A stretch of 64,000 nucleotides of DNA from Cricetomys ansorgei (GCA_026225945.1 JAMJFZ010001816.1:2797501-2861500); one strand, 5' to 3'. Counted from the stretch's first letter, positions 43,945 through 54,560 are shown. Notes: generated from the sequence alone by a model not told the origin. Numbers and translations are program-made.

Positions 43945-44370
43945 GATATAAATCTTTATACAATGTATACCGATCGCGTCCATCCACCATGGCCCACCTC
44001 TAACGCCCCCGTGCGCCTTCACCCCTTCTCCTTTCCCGGTTTCATCTTCTTTTTATTTCTAATCTTTGTTGTTAACGTGTTTGAGTCCAAATTGTACTTC
44101 CCATATACACATGGCTGTGTGGCCACATCCTCAAAGGAGAGCGACTCTCCCTCTCTCAACAGTTATCCTAATGCCAATAACTCCTCAGATAGGGGTGGCC
44201 GAGCCATCATCCAAGCTGGAAGTTTGACTGGCTTGACCTTGTAGCGGTCTTGCGTAGGTAACCAAAGCTGCCATGAGTTAATGCATGAAACAGCCATGTT
44301 GTAGCCCAGAAGACAGCATTTTACTGTTCTCCTTCCTGTCAGCTTTAAATCACACGTTCAGACAGTTCTT
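43945..44370 (-). mobile_element. Rodent L1 3' UTR fragment
   Basis: GTTTGAGTCCAAATTGTACT, CAGTTATCCTAATGCCAAT, AACTCCTCAGATAGGGGTG, TGGCTTGACCTTGTAGCGG and CCATGAGTTAATGCATGAAA match antisense Lx-type L1 3' UTR. Confidence 0.8.
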
Positions 44371-45161
44371 CAGGGTTTTTTTGATTTTTGTTTTTCCTTC
44401 TTCCTTTGTTTTGGCCGGCTTCACACACAATTTAAGAGTTACTCCATGTTGCCAATTCCCAAGGTTTGGTGAGTTTTACGGTATAATCTGTTTAGTTCTT
44501 GGCTTTCGTACTGTTTGCTTTCTGAGGTTGCTAAGTCACTGCTAATCTTTCTGTTATTTGGCTTCTGAAATGTATTAGCATCAACTGCTTTTTGTTGTTG
44601 TTTTGCACTTGGATCTAAGCAGGTTCCTTTACTGCTGTTTTGGTAGTTTCACATACTGGGGTTTTGACTTACATTTCCAAAGTGGTATTCAAAGTAGTTG
44701 AGAACTATTATTAGCCTGAAGTCTGCATCATGCAGCTTTTCCCTAGGTACCCTACAACTCAGTGATTCCTAGAATGTCTCAAAGGAATATTTGAATTTGC
44801 CCTACTAGTAGATGTGAGGGAAAGGGGATAGGGCAGATGAACTACTAAGTAAGTCGACGGTTTCGACATAAGAATAGCTATCAGTACACTTGGTTCTGGA
44901 AGAATGTGTCAGATTCTTTAAAATTGCTCCAAACCTAAGGCCTGTGCATTGAGTAAGGAGTAATTGGAAAGAAAGGCATAGCTTCTATATATTTAGCAGG
45001 CTTCTGTGAATAAAGGAGGATGCCTTTGACCCAGAAAGAGAAAGGCTTCATAACGGAAGAGGCCTTTGTTTCCCAGATAATGATTTCCCAAATGGTTCTT
45101 TGTCCACAACCATGTTTTCCGAGACAAGCAGCAGACAAATATTAAATGCCCTTTTAAGACA
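44371..45161. other. No recognised feature
   Basis: About 790 bp, unique-looking. No supported gene. Confidence 0.5.
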
Positions 45162-45290
45162 CAGTTTTGTTTTATGTTTTAGGCTGGCCTCAAATCCACT
45201 ATATAGCCAGATTAGCCTTGAATTTAGATAATCCTCCAACTGCCTATTAATTGCTGGGATTATAAGCATGTACCATAATATGCCTATTGA
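45162..45290 (-). repeat. B1 SINE, old
   Basis: TAGGCTGGCCTCAAATCCAC, AGATTAGCCTTGAATTTAG and TTGCTGGGATTATAAGC. Confidence 0.85.
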
Positions 45291-45535
45291 TGGAAACATC
45301 TACAAGATAGTAGAGAGACCACAGTGTTCCAAGACTTGGGATAGTCCCAGAACATCACCGAGGAGAGAAATGTAGTGTTAGTGTGACAATAGCAGCCATC
45401 AGCATAGAGAGCCTAGGCAAAGGTTGGAATGTAGACAGAAGCAGCCAATGAAGTCACTGGCTGGGGTGACTCGTGTGACGCACTATAGGCAAGCTGGTGG
45501 CTGAGGACTATGACTGGTAGGTTAACTTTTAAAAT
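45291..45535. other. No recognised feature
   Basis: Short unique-looking interval before an AT-rich tract. Confidence 0.5.
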
Positions 45536-45785
45536 AATTTTTTTATTTTATTATTTTATATATTTATATTATATATAAATATATATTTATATATATATTA
45601 TTATTTTATTTATTCCCAATCATATATATATATATTTCCATATATATACATACATATTCCCATATATATATACATATATACAGATATACAGATATATGTT
45701 GTGTGTATATATATATAGTGTAGCTGCTGATATATATGTATATATATATAAATAAATGGGCATATATATACATATATACACGGGA
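45536..45785. repeat. AT-rich (AT)n/(ATAC)n tract
   Basis: About 250 bp of TTTATTATTTTAT followed by ATAT/ACAT dinucleotides with many short self-complementary runs. The Tyr/Ile frames on both strands are artefacts. Confidence 0.95.
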
Positions 45786-45797
45786 ATCCATTTATTT

Positions 45798-46090
45798 ATT
45801 TGTACATGTATGTGTGCCTTCATGGGGTATACGACATGTGTGCACATGTGTCCTGTTAAGGCTACCATTAGATGTTGCCTTCAATTGCTCCCTAACTTAT
45901 TTTTCAAAACAGGGTCTCTCATTGACCCTAGAACCCACTATTTGCCTTGACTGGCTGGTCAGTGAGCTCCAGTGAACTGTTGGTCTGCACACCCTCAGTG
46001 TGGGGTTTTGTGGATCCCAGGGATCTGAACTTAGGTCCCGATGCTTGCCTACCAGCTGATGTAGGGCTGAGACATCTTTGCAGTCTCTTG
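45798..46090 (-). repeat. B4/RSINE1-family SINE
   Basis: TTTTCAAAACAGGGTCTCTC, GTGGATCCCAGGGATCTGAA and AGGTCCCGATGCTTGCC. The TG-rich 3' tail merges with the AT tract to its left. Confidence 0.9.
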
Positions 46091-46334
46091 TTGGTTATTA
46101 AACATAACACTATTTCAGGAGGTGTGTGGATGATCATGCAGTCAGCGTGGGAGTGGCACTCCCTGAAGACAGATAGGTCCCTCTCGAGAAGACGCCACAT
46201 TTCTGTTATTTCACTGGAGACCAGCAAAAACAGCTCTGGTTATACCCCTTCTAAAGGACATGCCATTTCTTTAGATACGTTACTACTGTCACTGTGCTGG
46301 TTGAACATGGAATGAGCATGGGGGTAGCACTCTT
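46091..46334. other. No recognised feature
   Basis: Short unique-looking interval. The plus frame 45947-46315 (122 codons) mostly reads the antisense B4. Confidence 0.5.
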
Positions 46335-46408
46335 GCTTTATAATATACTTATATATAATATAATGTATATATATGTATATATGTATATTATATATAATAT
46401 AATATACA
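46335..46408. repeat. (AT)n-rich palindromic tract
   Basis: AATATACTTATATATAAT and a near mirror image TTATATATAATATAATATAC bracket GTATATATGTATATATG. Confidence 0.92.
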
Positions 46409-46702
46409 AGTATTATTTTTCTCAAGGAAAACTCAGGGCAAAAACAGACAAAAACAAAACACCACCAACACCAAAAAAACCCCTAACATTTACAGGATAA
46501 ATTTCATGTTGAGACTTCATGGAGGTCACTACACTGCTGCTCACGGGGCCATCTGTGAGACTGTATGGGAATGACTTGCTGGCTTCACAAAGTACATAGA
46601 CATCAGTTACATAAAATGAGCCTGAACAGCTAAGAATCTTGACTTGGATACTTCCAAATAAGCTAAGTTTTCATGGTCATAAAAAGCTAGACAGCTTTGG
46701 TG

Positions 46703-46704
<2 letters not shown>
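46409..46704. other. No recognised feature
   Basis: Unique-looking apart from an A/C-rich run at 46438-46482. Confidence 0.5.
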
Positions 46705-46758
<54 letters not shown>

Positions 46759-46792
46759 CACTACTACTGGGAATTGAACCCAGGGGAGGAGT
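46705..46792. repeat. (GA)n microsatellite beside an ID fragment
   Basis: GA run 46705-46754, then CTGGGAATTGAACCCAGGGG at about 46768, an antisense ID B-box end. Confidence 0.9.
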
Positions 46793-47114
46793 CTGGCCTT
46801 TTCTCTCCTTGGGAGAATGACTCCCACAGGGAATGGGATTGATGGTACTTTTGGAAAAATGAAAAGAAGGAAGCCTATGGGTCAGAACAAAATGCCAAGG
46901 AATTTTGAGCTACTTAAAGTAGATGCCTCGGGGACCAAGATGCTTGCCATGGACAAGGTTCTGAGTTTTGGTCTCATCCTTGAAAAAAGAAGTGAGAACT
47001 CAGGGAGAGGAGAGGAGCCGAGAAAGTGATTGGGGAGGCCGCCAAGTGCTTCCCACCTTCCTTAGCTGCTCTGTGGGGTGAGGACAGACTAGACTAATGC
47101 AGCAGCTTTCACTT
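46793..47114. other. No recognised feature
   Basis: Unique-looking. A 70-codon frame at 46817-47029 has no recognised domain. Confidence 0.5.
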
Positions 47115-47295
47115 GGGAGCCAGAGTCTCTTTATGTAGCCCAGGTTGGCCTGAAGCTTGCACTCCAACTGCCTCAGTATCTCCAGTGCTGGGATCACAGA
47201 GGCCTGCAGCCAGGGTAGGCTAGGAAGTTTTGTTTTAAATAGGTTTCATGTGGCCCAGGCTGCTCTAGAAATTAGAAGTTTAAGAGTGACCTTGA
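47115..47295 (-). repeat. Two B1 fragments
   Basis: 47118-47215: TTTATGTAGCCCAGGTTGGC and CCAGTGCTGGGATCACAG. 47232-47295: ATGTGGCCCAGGCTGCTC and GAGTGACCTTGAATTTTG. Both antisense. Confidence 0.75.
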
Positions 47296-47349
47296 ATTTT
47301 GATTTCTCATTCTCTCCCCTCTTCTTTCTCTTCTTCCCTCAAATGTTCC

Positions 47350-47493
47350 CCCCCCCCCTTTTTTTTTCAAGACAGGGTTTCCCTGTTATAACTCTGGCTG
47401 TCCTGGAACTCACTCTGTAGATCAGACTGGCCTGGAACTCACAGAGATCTGCCTGCCTCTGCCTCCGGAGTGCTGGGCACCACCACCACCCTG
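47350..47493 (-). repeat. B1 SINE of the TTGTAACTC type
   Basis: C-run and T-run, AAGACAGGGTTTCCCTGTTA, TATAACTCTGGCTGTCCTGG, CAGACTGGCCTGGAACTCAC and GAGTGCTGGGCACCACC. It lacks the GATTAAAGGCGTG segment. Confidence 0.95.
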
Positions 47494-47499
47494 CTCTCT

Positions 47500-47622
47500 C
47501 CCTTTTTTTTGAGATAAGGCCTCTGCTGCTCCTGCTCACTTCCAATTCCCTATGTAGATCAACTTGTAATCCTCCTGCCTCTGTTTCCCAAATGCTGGGA
47601 TTGTGCAATACCTCTGGCTAAA
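47500..47622 (-). repeat. B1 SINE, diverged
   Basis: TTTGAGATAAGGCCTCTGC, TATGTAGATCAACTTG and CCAAATGCTGGGATTGTGC. Confidence 0.75.
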
Positions 47623-47635
47623 GACCTGCTCTTTA

Positions 47636-47662
47636 AATTTTTGTTTTTATTACATTAATTTA

Positions 47663-47734
<72 letters not shown>

Positions 47735-47840
47735 CTCCTGCCATGGAGTCTCCACGAGTAGAGATCAGAGGATAACTTCAAGGGTTCAGTTCTCTCCTTC
47801 TACCATGTGGGTTCCAGAAATATAGCTCATGTCATCAGAC
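47636..47840 (-). repeat. B3 SINE with (GT)n(GA)n tail
   Basis: GT run 47667-47699, GA run 47700-47730, AGAGATCAGAGGATAACTTC, TACCATGTGGGTTCCAG. Same arrangement as 32300-32563. The tRNA-like head is incomplete. Confidence 0.88.
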
Positions 47841-48737
47841 ACACACAGAGACACACCCAAATAAGTAAAAATGCAATAAAATTATAAAGGAATCAAACGG
47901 AAGCAGAGGTGCCGCAGACTTAAGTGCCGTTCTGTCCATGTTGAGGTTGGGGACGCGCAGTTCTGCTAACATGCACACACACAGCTGCCTCAAATTAGGC
48001 AGCGCACAGTTTCTGTTGATTCTTTCTTTGATTTTTTTTCCCCAACATTTGTTCTTTCCTATCTTTTTGCCTTCTACCATAACCTGTTAAAGAATAAATG
48101 TGGGCATACTAAGTTTCCTAAGACTGGGAGTCACCAGAGGGAAAGATCTTTGGGTTTCGCTGGGGGCGGAGAGTGGGCAGAGGAGGAAGCAGAGGACCCG
48201 TTCTCAGAAGCAAGACAAAGAAAGCACACTCCATTGGTCCAGGTGGAAAGCCCCTAACTAAGGAGTTCCTTGCTGGCCTCTCATTGGCTGAGCTTGTTTT
48301 GTTTGTTTCTTCATTTAACTAGGCTTGATTTCTACCCCTGAAGCCTATCACCAGTCCTGCATGGGCCCTTTAAACTTAGTGCTCAAGGCCTCAGAGGCTG
48401 TCAGTTCTCAGAACTTCAATATAGTGTAGTCTGAGTCCTTCTCTCTCCTGATGTCAACGTGGCTGCCTGTGTCCTACCTGCAGGCTTTTTTATCCCGACT
48501 CCATACTGTTTCCTGTTCTGCCATTCCTCATTCACTTAAAATCTCTTTCCCTCTTGTTCTCTCCCTCTCTCCTTCTTCCTCCCTCCCTCTCTGAGACTGA
48601 GAAGAACATAAGGTGTCACAGCCCCCTTCATTCTCCAGAGTGCCCGGCATGGTTCTGGGTATAAGGCAGGTACCCTAAAAGTATTCGTTGACTGAAATAT
48701 TCAGGTTCATTTTCTTTTTTCCCATTAATTTTATCTC
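47841..48737. other. Repeat-poor stretch with promoter-like motifs
   Basis: A GC-box-like TGGGGGCGGA at 48161-48170 and two inverted CCAAT words, CCATTGGTCC (48231) and TCATTGGCTG (48281), 50 bp apart. No open frame or TATA box clearly follows. It could equally be part of an unrecognised LTR. A CCCTCTCT-rich run lies at 48548-48592. Confidence 0.4.
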
Positions 48738-48940
48738 TTCCAGCACTTGGGAGGCAGTGGCAGGTGGATCTCTGTGAGTTCGTGGCCAGCCTGGTCTACA
48801 GAGTCAGTTCCAGGACAGCCAGAGTTACAACAGGGAAACCCTGTCTTGAAAAACCAAATACCAAACCAAACCAACCAACCAACCACTGCCAATGACAACA
48901 AACCCAAACACAAAACAAAACAAAACAAAAACCAAAAAAC
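48738..48940 (+). repeat. B1 SINE with long A/C-rich tail
   Basis: CAGCACTTGGGAGGCAGTGG, GGCCAGCCTGGTCTACAGAG, CAGGACAGCCAGAGTTACAA and GGGAAACCCTGTCTTG. It lacks the first bases of B1. The tail is about 80 bp of CCAAA/CCAACC. Confidence 0.95.
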
Positions 48941-49324
48941 TTTATCTCTGCCCCAGTGAATGAGGCTGTTAGGTGAAGACTGTTGCGATTACGTATGGAA
49001 AGTGGACAAATCCATAAGACACAGGGGAGGTTTAAGGAGGCTCGATGATACGGTATTAAACATTGTAGTTATCTCTTACATCCATTTGTCTCAGTTTGTA
49101 AAGTACTCATATTTTCAATATCATGATATTCTGACATATATTTAACTACCCAAAGACGTAGAGATGTGTAAATACAGAAACTATTATTTTTATAAATATC
49201 TTTCAACAACCTTGTTTTGATCCAAAAGCTCATGTGTTTTTTTAAAAAAAAAATATAACTCTGTAGTGGAAGTCATGGTTTCTTCTTCATCCTCTCTTCT
49301 TCTTTTCTTTTCTCCCTTTTAAAT
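48941..49324. other. No recognised feature
   Basis: AT-rich, unique-looking, with a CTTCTT run at 49281-49317 that serves as the antisense tail of the next B1. Confidence 0.5.
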
Positions 49325-49462
49325 CCTGAGACAGAGTCTAAGTAGTTAGACTTTACTGGTTTCAAAATCTCCATGTAGCCCAGGTTGGCCTTGAACTCCT
49401 GAAACCCAGCTGTTTCAGTAGGCGTGCTAGGATAACAGGCATGTGTTACCACATCTGGCCGG
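49325..49462 (-). repeat. B1 SINE
   Basis: CCTGAGACAGAGTCTAAGTA, GCCCAGGTTGGCCTTGAACT and AGGATAACAGGCATGTG. Confidence 0.88.
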
Positions 49463-50247
49463 GACTATTGGGATGGAGCCTGTTTTGGCACCAAATTGAC
49501 TTCAGATAGGAAAAAACTAAAACAAGCTAATTGATTTAAAAGGATAAATGAGTCAAATCTCTAGAGTGGATCTTGAAATACATAGAGATAGACTTGCTTA
49601 TGAACGAAAGCCTTTAATAAAGTAAGCTTAGAGACAGAAATGACTAAGATACGGACTAATAACAAATCAAAAGGAGAAAGCTCTCTACTATGTCTCATTC
49701 TTGTTTTGTTTTTTTCCCCCATGTTACAGGTTTTGTATTTATTTATGTCTTTGTTTTTACAGAATCTGAGAAGCCTGCTAACTTTAAGTATATTGAAGTC
49801 AACAGAAACTGTTCCAGGTAAATGAATCCACTCTTCATAGTCATACACGCAATATAATCTTGTTTGTCTTAGGACTTTTTTTTTTTTCCCTTTAAGTAAC
49901 TAAGTGACTCAGAAGCTCAGAGAATATTTTCTGGTACAGGTAAGTCTGAGCTTAAGATGAAATATTCTGAATATTTCTTCTCCTCTCAAGATGAGTAGTT
50001 CAGAAATAGCAGTTCCTTCCTGGAAGGTGTAATTGCCTTCTGCTAAGAATGTTACAAATGACTGTCCTTTTGCGGAATGTGTTTTGAGGCAGCTAGAAGA
50101 CGTCTTTTCCTTTCTCCACCAAAATCATACTAAGTCTTTAGGGCTCAATTCAAGTGTTGCCTCTTTTATATAACTTACTTTTGTTTCTAGACATAATTAA
50201 TCACCCATTTCACCTGTTTTAGAGAGAGGCAATATTTCTTCTAATAG
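49463..50247. other. No recognised feature
   Basis: About 785 bp, AT-rich, unique-looking. No supported gene. Confidence 0.5.
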
Positions 50248-50336
50248 TTGCTATAGCCCAGGTTAGCCTAGAGTTCATGGTGGAGTAGAGACTGGCCTCA
50301 AACTGAGATTACAGGCGTGGGCCATGGTTGGCCTTG
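50248..50336 (-). repeat. B1 fragment
   Basis: GCCCAGGTTAGCCTAGAGTT, GACTGGCCTCAAACTGAG and ATTACAGGCGTGGGCC. Confidence 0.75.
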
Positions 50337-50692
50337 GGCCTGGCTTTCCCTTCGCATTTTAAACGGTACTTTAGGATGCTTTAAGAGATGAGTAAGCGGG
50401 GATATTTATTCTTAATTATTTTATTTATTTATTTATCAACATAATTCATTATGATGCTTAAAAATACTGGAGAAAGCTTACTCTGAAAACCAATGCTCAC
50501 CACATTTCTTTATCAAACTTGCTTACAAGAGGGAATAACATTTCATTTCCAATTATTTTTGTTTTATATTCTTTTGTTTAAGTTACCTACATCTCACTCA
50601 GTAGGATACTTAATTTTTATTAAATTTTACATATTTTCTATAAATTTCTATGTATGGAATATATATGTATGTATGTTAGGAAATATGAAGAT
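50337..50692. other. No recognised feature
   Basis: AT-rich, with an ATTT run near 50418-50438. No supported gene. Confidence 0.5.
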
Positions 50693-50852
50693 CTTTCTTT
50701 CTTTCTTTCTTTCTTTGAGACAAGGTTTCTCTGTTGTAACTCTGGCTGTTCTGGAGCTCACTCTGTAAACCAGGTTGACTTCGAACTCCCAGAGATCCTC
50801 ATGCCTCTGCCTCCTGAGTGCTGGATTAAAGGCTTGCACCACCACTGCCCAG
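50693..50852 (-). repeat. B1 SINE of the TTGTAACTC type
   Basis: TTTC run at 50693-50716, GAGACAAGGTTTCTCTG, TTGTAACTCTGGCTGTTCTG at 50734, GAGTGCTGGATTAAAGGC. Confidence 0.95.
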
Positions 50853-51174
50853 AGAAGTTTTTTTTTTTCAGTGTTTTCTTGGGCATGCTCCACCTCCTCA
50901 GCCCTGAGACCCCTATCTACCACCTTTATCTCATGCTTAACCAACTTTTATTTCTCAAAGATTGTATCTTGGACAGTCTCTAGGAGCCCAGGTACTCCAG
51001 CTGCAAACTGATCGACATTCCCCCAAGGCTGGATTGAGACTCCTTGTTTTCAGTCTGGACTCTCCCTTCTGGGTTTTCTCTCCCAGGCTTTGTGGGAGTA
51101 CTTGAGGAAACTAAGGGTGATGGAGAGGATGGAAATGTTCTCTTGGATTTATTATTGTTTTATAGTTTTGTTGG
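50853..51174. other. No recognised feature
   Basis: Unique-looking. It may be the upstream part of the old L1 segment that follows. Confidence 0.4.
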
Positions 51175-51545
51175 AGAAAAGCTTCTGAGTTGAAAATCAT
51201 TTTCCCTCTGAGGATTGACAGAACTGTTTCTGTCTCCTGCCGGGTGCTGCCTCTGAGATCCCCACCAGGGCGGTTTCTGGCTTATTCCTTTGGAGGTGGA
51301 AATCTCTGTAAGATTTTTAAAATCTTCCCTTTATCCTTGAGGCTTGGAAATTTCCCAGTGATATGCTTTAGGTGAGGACACTTTTAATTCATTCATTGGG
51401 TCCTTGAGGGACCCTTTCCATCTAGAAGATTTGGGTTTTTGGCTCAGTCTTTTTGAGATCCAATTAAAATACTTTTTGCAATTCGTGTGTTCAAAGTGCG
51501 CCATTAAAATCAAGTGGGCACATCACAGAAACAGCACAACTGTAG
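51175..51545 (+). mobile_element. Old L1 (L1M-type) 3' UTR-like segment
   Basis: TGGAAATTTCCCAGTGATAT, TTTAGGTGAGGACACTTTTA and ATTGGGTCCTTGAGGGACCC recall the 3' UTR of old mammalian L1 subfamilies ('tgatatg...cattcattgggtt...'). No coding part is seen. Confidence 0.45.
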
Positions 51546-51599
51546 CATTTAAGATTTTTTATGTATCCCCAACTAGCACTCTCTGGTTATTTTCCTTCT

Positions 51600-51682
51600 G
51601 TTGCTGGAGTCTAGGGGTCAAAACCAGGGCCTCAAGCATGCTAGGCTAATGCTCACCACTGAGCTACAGGCTCCAGTCCCTT
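51600..51682 (-). repeat. ID element
   Basis: CAAAACCAGGGCCTCAAGC, ATGCTAGGCTAATGCTCACC and ACTGAGCTACAGGCTCC. Confidence 0.85.
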
Positions 51683-51687
51683 TAAAA

Positions 51688-51806
51688 TTTTCATTTGTAG
51701 ACAAAGGTCTTGCTCCACGCTATCCTCAAATGCAGGTTCTTCCTAATCTTAGCCTCCTGAGAAATGGGGAATATGGGCATGTGCCACCATGCCTGGGACT
51801 GCAGTT
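51688..51806 (-). repeat. B1 SINE, old
   Basis: AGACAAAGGTCTTGCTCCAC, TTAGCCTCCTGAGAAATGGG and GGCATGTGCCACCATGCC. Confidence 0.75.
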
Positions 51807-51807
51807 C

Positions 51808-52300
51808 TATTTGTGGTTGAATATTTTCTTCTGTGGACATTGTGCTCATTCATCATTTGCAGGATTAAGTTGTTTCTACCTCACGGCTATTATGAATAAT
51901 ATTGTTATGAGCTGTTATGAACTGTTTTCCTTTATTTCCTCCTTCCCATTTCCTCCTCCTCCCCTCTCACCGCTTTCTTCTCCTCCCCTCCTCTTCCTCT
52001 TCCTCTCCTTTTTCTTCTTTCCCTAGTTCTTTGCTTTTTCACAGTTTTTTTGGGCTCAAACCTAGGATCTTAAGCATATTGGACAAATGTCCCAGCGCTG
52101 AGCATCATCTGCAACTCAGTGTGGACACACACACACACACACACACACATTTTAGTGTGCATTTCTCTTGGGTATGCCCGCAAATGGGACGGCTAGATCA
52201 CATGGCTGATGCTTATATGTTAATGTCGATTTATTTATTCACATTTTCTTAGTTGCTACTTTTCAGAAGATCCCACTTGTTGTGGAAGTTCATTTTTAGT
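51808..52300 (+). mobile_element. Old L1 (L1M-type) 3' segment, interrupted
   Basis: TTCTGTGGACATTGTGC, TTGTTTCTACCTCACGGCTA and TTATGAATAATATTGTTATG match the L1M phrase on infrequent sub-words. The phrase resumes after 52150 with TTCTCTTGGGTATGCCCGC. Between them lie a CCT/CTT run (51935-52020) and an ID element. Confidence 0.65.
52045..52150 (-). repeat. ID element followed by (CA)n
   Basis: GGGCTCAAACCTAGGATCTT and CCCAGCGCTGAGCATCATC are antisense ID. A pure CA run follows at 52129-52150. It interrupts the old L1 segment. Confidence 0.75.
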
Positions 52301-52621
52301 TGTGTTTAAAATAATTGTTTTCGTGCACTGCTGGACAAAAGGGCTGTGCAGGCCTTCCTTGGCATTTTGTATTGTCTACAGGTGTTGGATTTCTGTGGGG
52401 GATGTTGGATTGCTTATGATCTGAACCTGAGGAGTTCCGAATCAATAAAACACCTGAGTGCAGACGCTAAGGGTTCTACCGTGCAGTATGCTGCCGGCCA
52501 GGACGGTGGTTCCCTCTGCTGAGGTCTGGCAGGGCTTCCGTCTACGAAATAGGCCTCCATGTCTTCTTGCTGAGCCATCACAGCAGCTTACTACTACTAG
52601 TGGGACACCAACATGGGGCAC

Positions 52622-52629
52622 TGACGTCA
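52622..52629. promoter_or_regulatory. CRE consensus match
   Basis: Palindromic TGACGTCA, the CREB/ATF site. One other exact copy occurs at 58760-58767. About one match per 64 kb is expected by chance, so function is unproven. Confidence 0.35.
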
Positions 52630-52994
52630 CACTAGCCCAGCCAAACGTGGAGACAAGGAAGAAGAGAAAAACTCCAGACCTCACAGTGTCCGGTAAAGTA
52701 CTCTTAGAAAAGCTACCAGAGGATAGAGGTTAAGGTATTAATTGAACGCTCCTGAAGGAAGAGGAGAGAGAGAAAGGGAAAGAAGCCTCTATGAAGAGAA
52801 AATCGTGAAAATTCAGTGAGAAAGAGGGCTCAAGAGTGAGAGCCACAGAACAGAGGCCTTTAGAGGAAGACATTTTCATGGTGACAACAGAGTCCAGCCG
52901 GCAGCAGGGAAAAAGCAAGGTTCTACCTGCTTCCCTGATTGATCACAGAGCTGACTCTCCGGCGCTCCTGCCGCTGGCAGCAGCCGAGGCACGG

Positions 52995-53006
52995 GAAACG
53001 GAAACT
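52995..53006 (+). promoter_or_regulatory. ISRE consensus match
   Basis: GAAACGGAAACT fits the interferon-stimulated response element GAAANNGAAACT exactly (IRF/ISGF3). Ten fixed bases give about 0.12 expected matches on two strands of 64 kb, before base-composition effects. Confidence 0.45.
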
Positions 53007-53534
53007 AGAGCGTACTGCTGTTGTATAAACTGAGTTTGTCGATGGCTTTTTGTGTGTGTGAAGCCCAAGTGGGTCTTGTGTTTGAGGTCTATGAAGAACA
53101 GTATATGTTTCCCCGTAGTGGTGGTGAGAAAAAAGTGCCAATGATGTTTCATTGCCAGGATGTTTCAACTGGAGATTCTTCCCACTGGCCCAGGACTCCC
53201 TGCTGTGGAAGTGGGGTCTTGGGGCCTAAAAATTGCTCAGTTAAACAAAACTTTTTTTTTTTTCTCCTGCAAACCTGTCTACAAGCAGTCCTGACAAGAC
53301 ACATCTGCTATGGTGATGAGAACTCCCTCCCATGAGGGAGCTCTTCCTACAGACAAGGATTGGTTGTTTTTTCCAGCAAACCAGACTCTTTCTTACAATC
53401 TGGAAAGTGTCTCCTCAGGGTCAGCACACAGAAACTGACCAAGGTTGTGTCTCGTACTGGTAGCCGAACTTGGTACTGTAAAAGTCACCCAGGTGGTGTG
53501 GGTTTTGAAGGCATGAAGGGGTTGTGGAGAACGA

Positions 53535-54007
53535 CTGAAGCTTGGCACAGTGGGAGGCCAGGAGAGGCCATTAGTAAAGATGCAGCCTCAGTAGTAGTTG
53601 AAGGCCCAAAATGAAGTGGTCATAAAGAGAAGTTATGACTTGGTGCCATGAAGAGAGCCCAGGAGAGGCCATTGTTGAAGATGCAGCCCAGGTAGCAGTT
53701 GAAGGCCCAGACTGAAGGGGTCAGGCAGAGTATTAATCAAGCTATCGATAGCTGTTAAGAGGTGGAGCCTTACCAGAAATGTGCCATTCAGGAGTAAATC
53801 TCAACTCTCGACACTTCTGTCTCTCTACTTCCTGGCTGTCACGGGTAAGTAACTGTACCTTCCTATATGGTTTGCCTGAACAGGAACAATGGGAGTAGTC
53901 TAGCGCCAACAGAAACTTCTGATAACCGTGAGCTGAAATAAATCCTTCCATCCTTACGTTGTTTAGCTCAGCTATTTTATCACAGAGGTAACAAGCTGAC
54001 TAACACA
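53535..54007 (+). mobile_element. Rodent interspersed repeat (RMER1-like) with internal tandem
   Basis: Contains CCAGGAGAGGCCATTAGTAA (53558) and CCAGGAGAGGCCATTGTTGA (53659), a period of 101 bp over two units, then GAAATAAATCCTTCCATCC and AACAAGCTGACTAACACA, the end type shared with other rodent elements here. Family name is tentative. Confidence 0.55.
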
Positions 54008-54064
54008 CTGGGGACTGAGCCCAAGCCCTTGAACATTCTAATTACATGCCCAACATCTGGGCCA

Positions 54065-54560
54065 AGCCCCATTTAAAACAAACAAGCACATTATTTATTC
54101 TTTAAGAATTCCATGCATAGGTTTAATATATGTTGATCATTAGGTTCTTAAGCCCCTACTATGGAACCACTTCTCTTTCCTAATAAGTTCCTCTCCTGTC
54201 ACACCCTCCTCCCCCCGCCCATTGAGTTTAATTACATGAGCATGGGTCAGGGGTTATTTACTGGAACATGGGGAACTAACCAGTGGCTACACTACCAAAG
54301 AAAATCATTCACCCCCACTCCCTACCCCCGAGTAATCAGTAACTGCCAATAGTTACCCAGGGAGGAGTGGGGCATCCCACATACTGCTCTTACCCATAGT
54401 AAAATGCTGACAGGTAAAATCTTGATCAGGCAACCACAATTACTATGATTTCATGAATGTAAAGGCCACGTCATGTCCAGAAGACTTTTTATTTGCATAG
54501 AGTTTGCTACCAGCTTGACCGTGACCAAAGACAAACCATTCAATGACTGCTGGGAAATAG
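54065..54560 (-). mobile_element. Rodent L1 3' UTR fragment
   Basis: ATTCCATGCATAGGTTTAAT, ACCCTCCTCCCCCCGCCC, ATTGAGTTTAATTACATGAG, AACTGCCAATAGTTACCCAG, GATCAGGCAACCACAATTAC and GTCATGTCCAGAAGAC follow antisense Lx-type 3' UTR in order. Confidence 0.85.

Larger units (their letters stand above)
52301..53534. other. CpG-bearing segment of unknown origin
   Basis: 52430-53010 has more CpG than its surroundings and open frames on both strands (52458-52733 + and 52442-52684 -, no recognised domain). AATCAATAAAAC at 52440 could be an LTR polyadenylation signal. Contains the CRE and ISRE matches listed separately. No gene is claimed. Confidence 0.4.
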
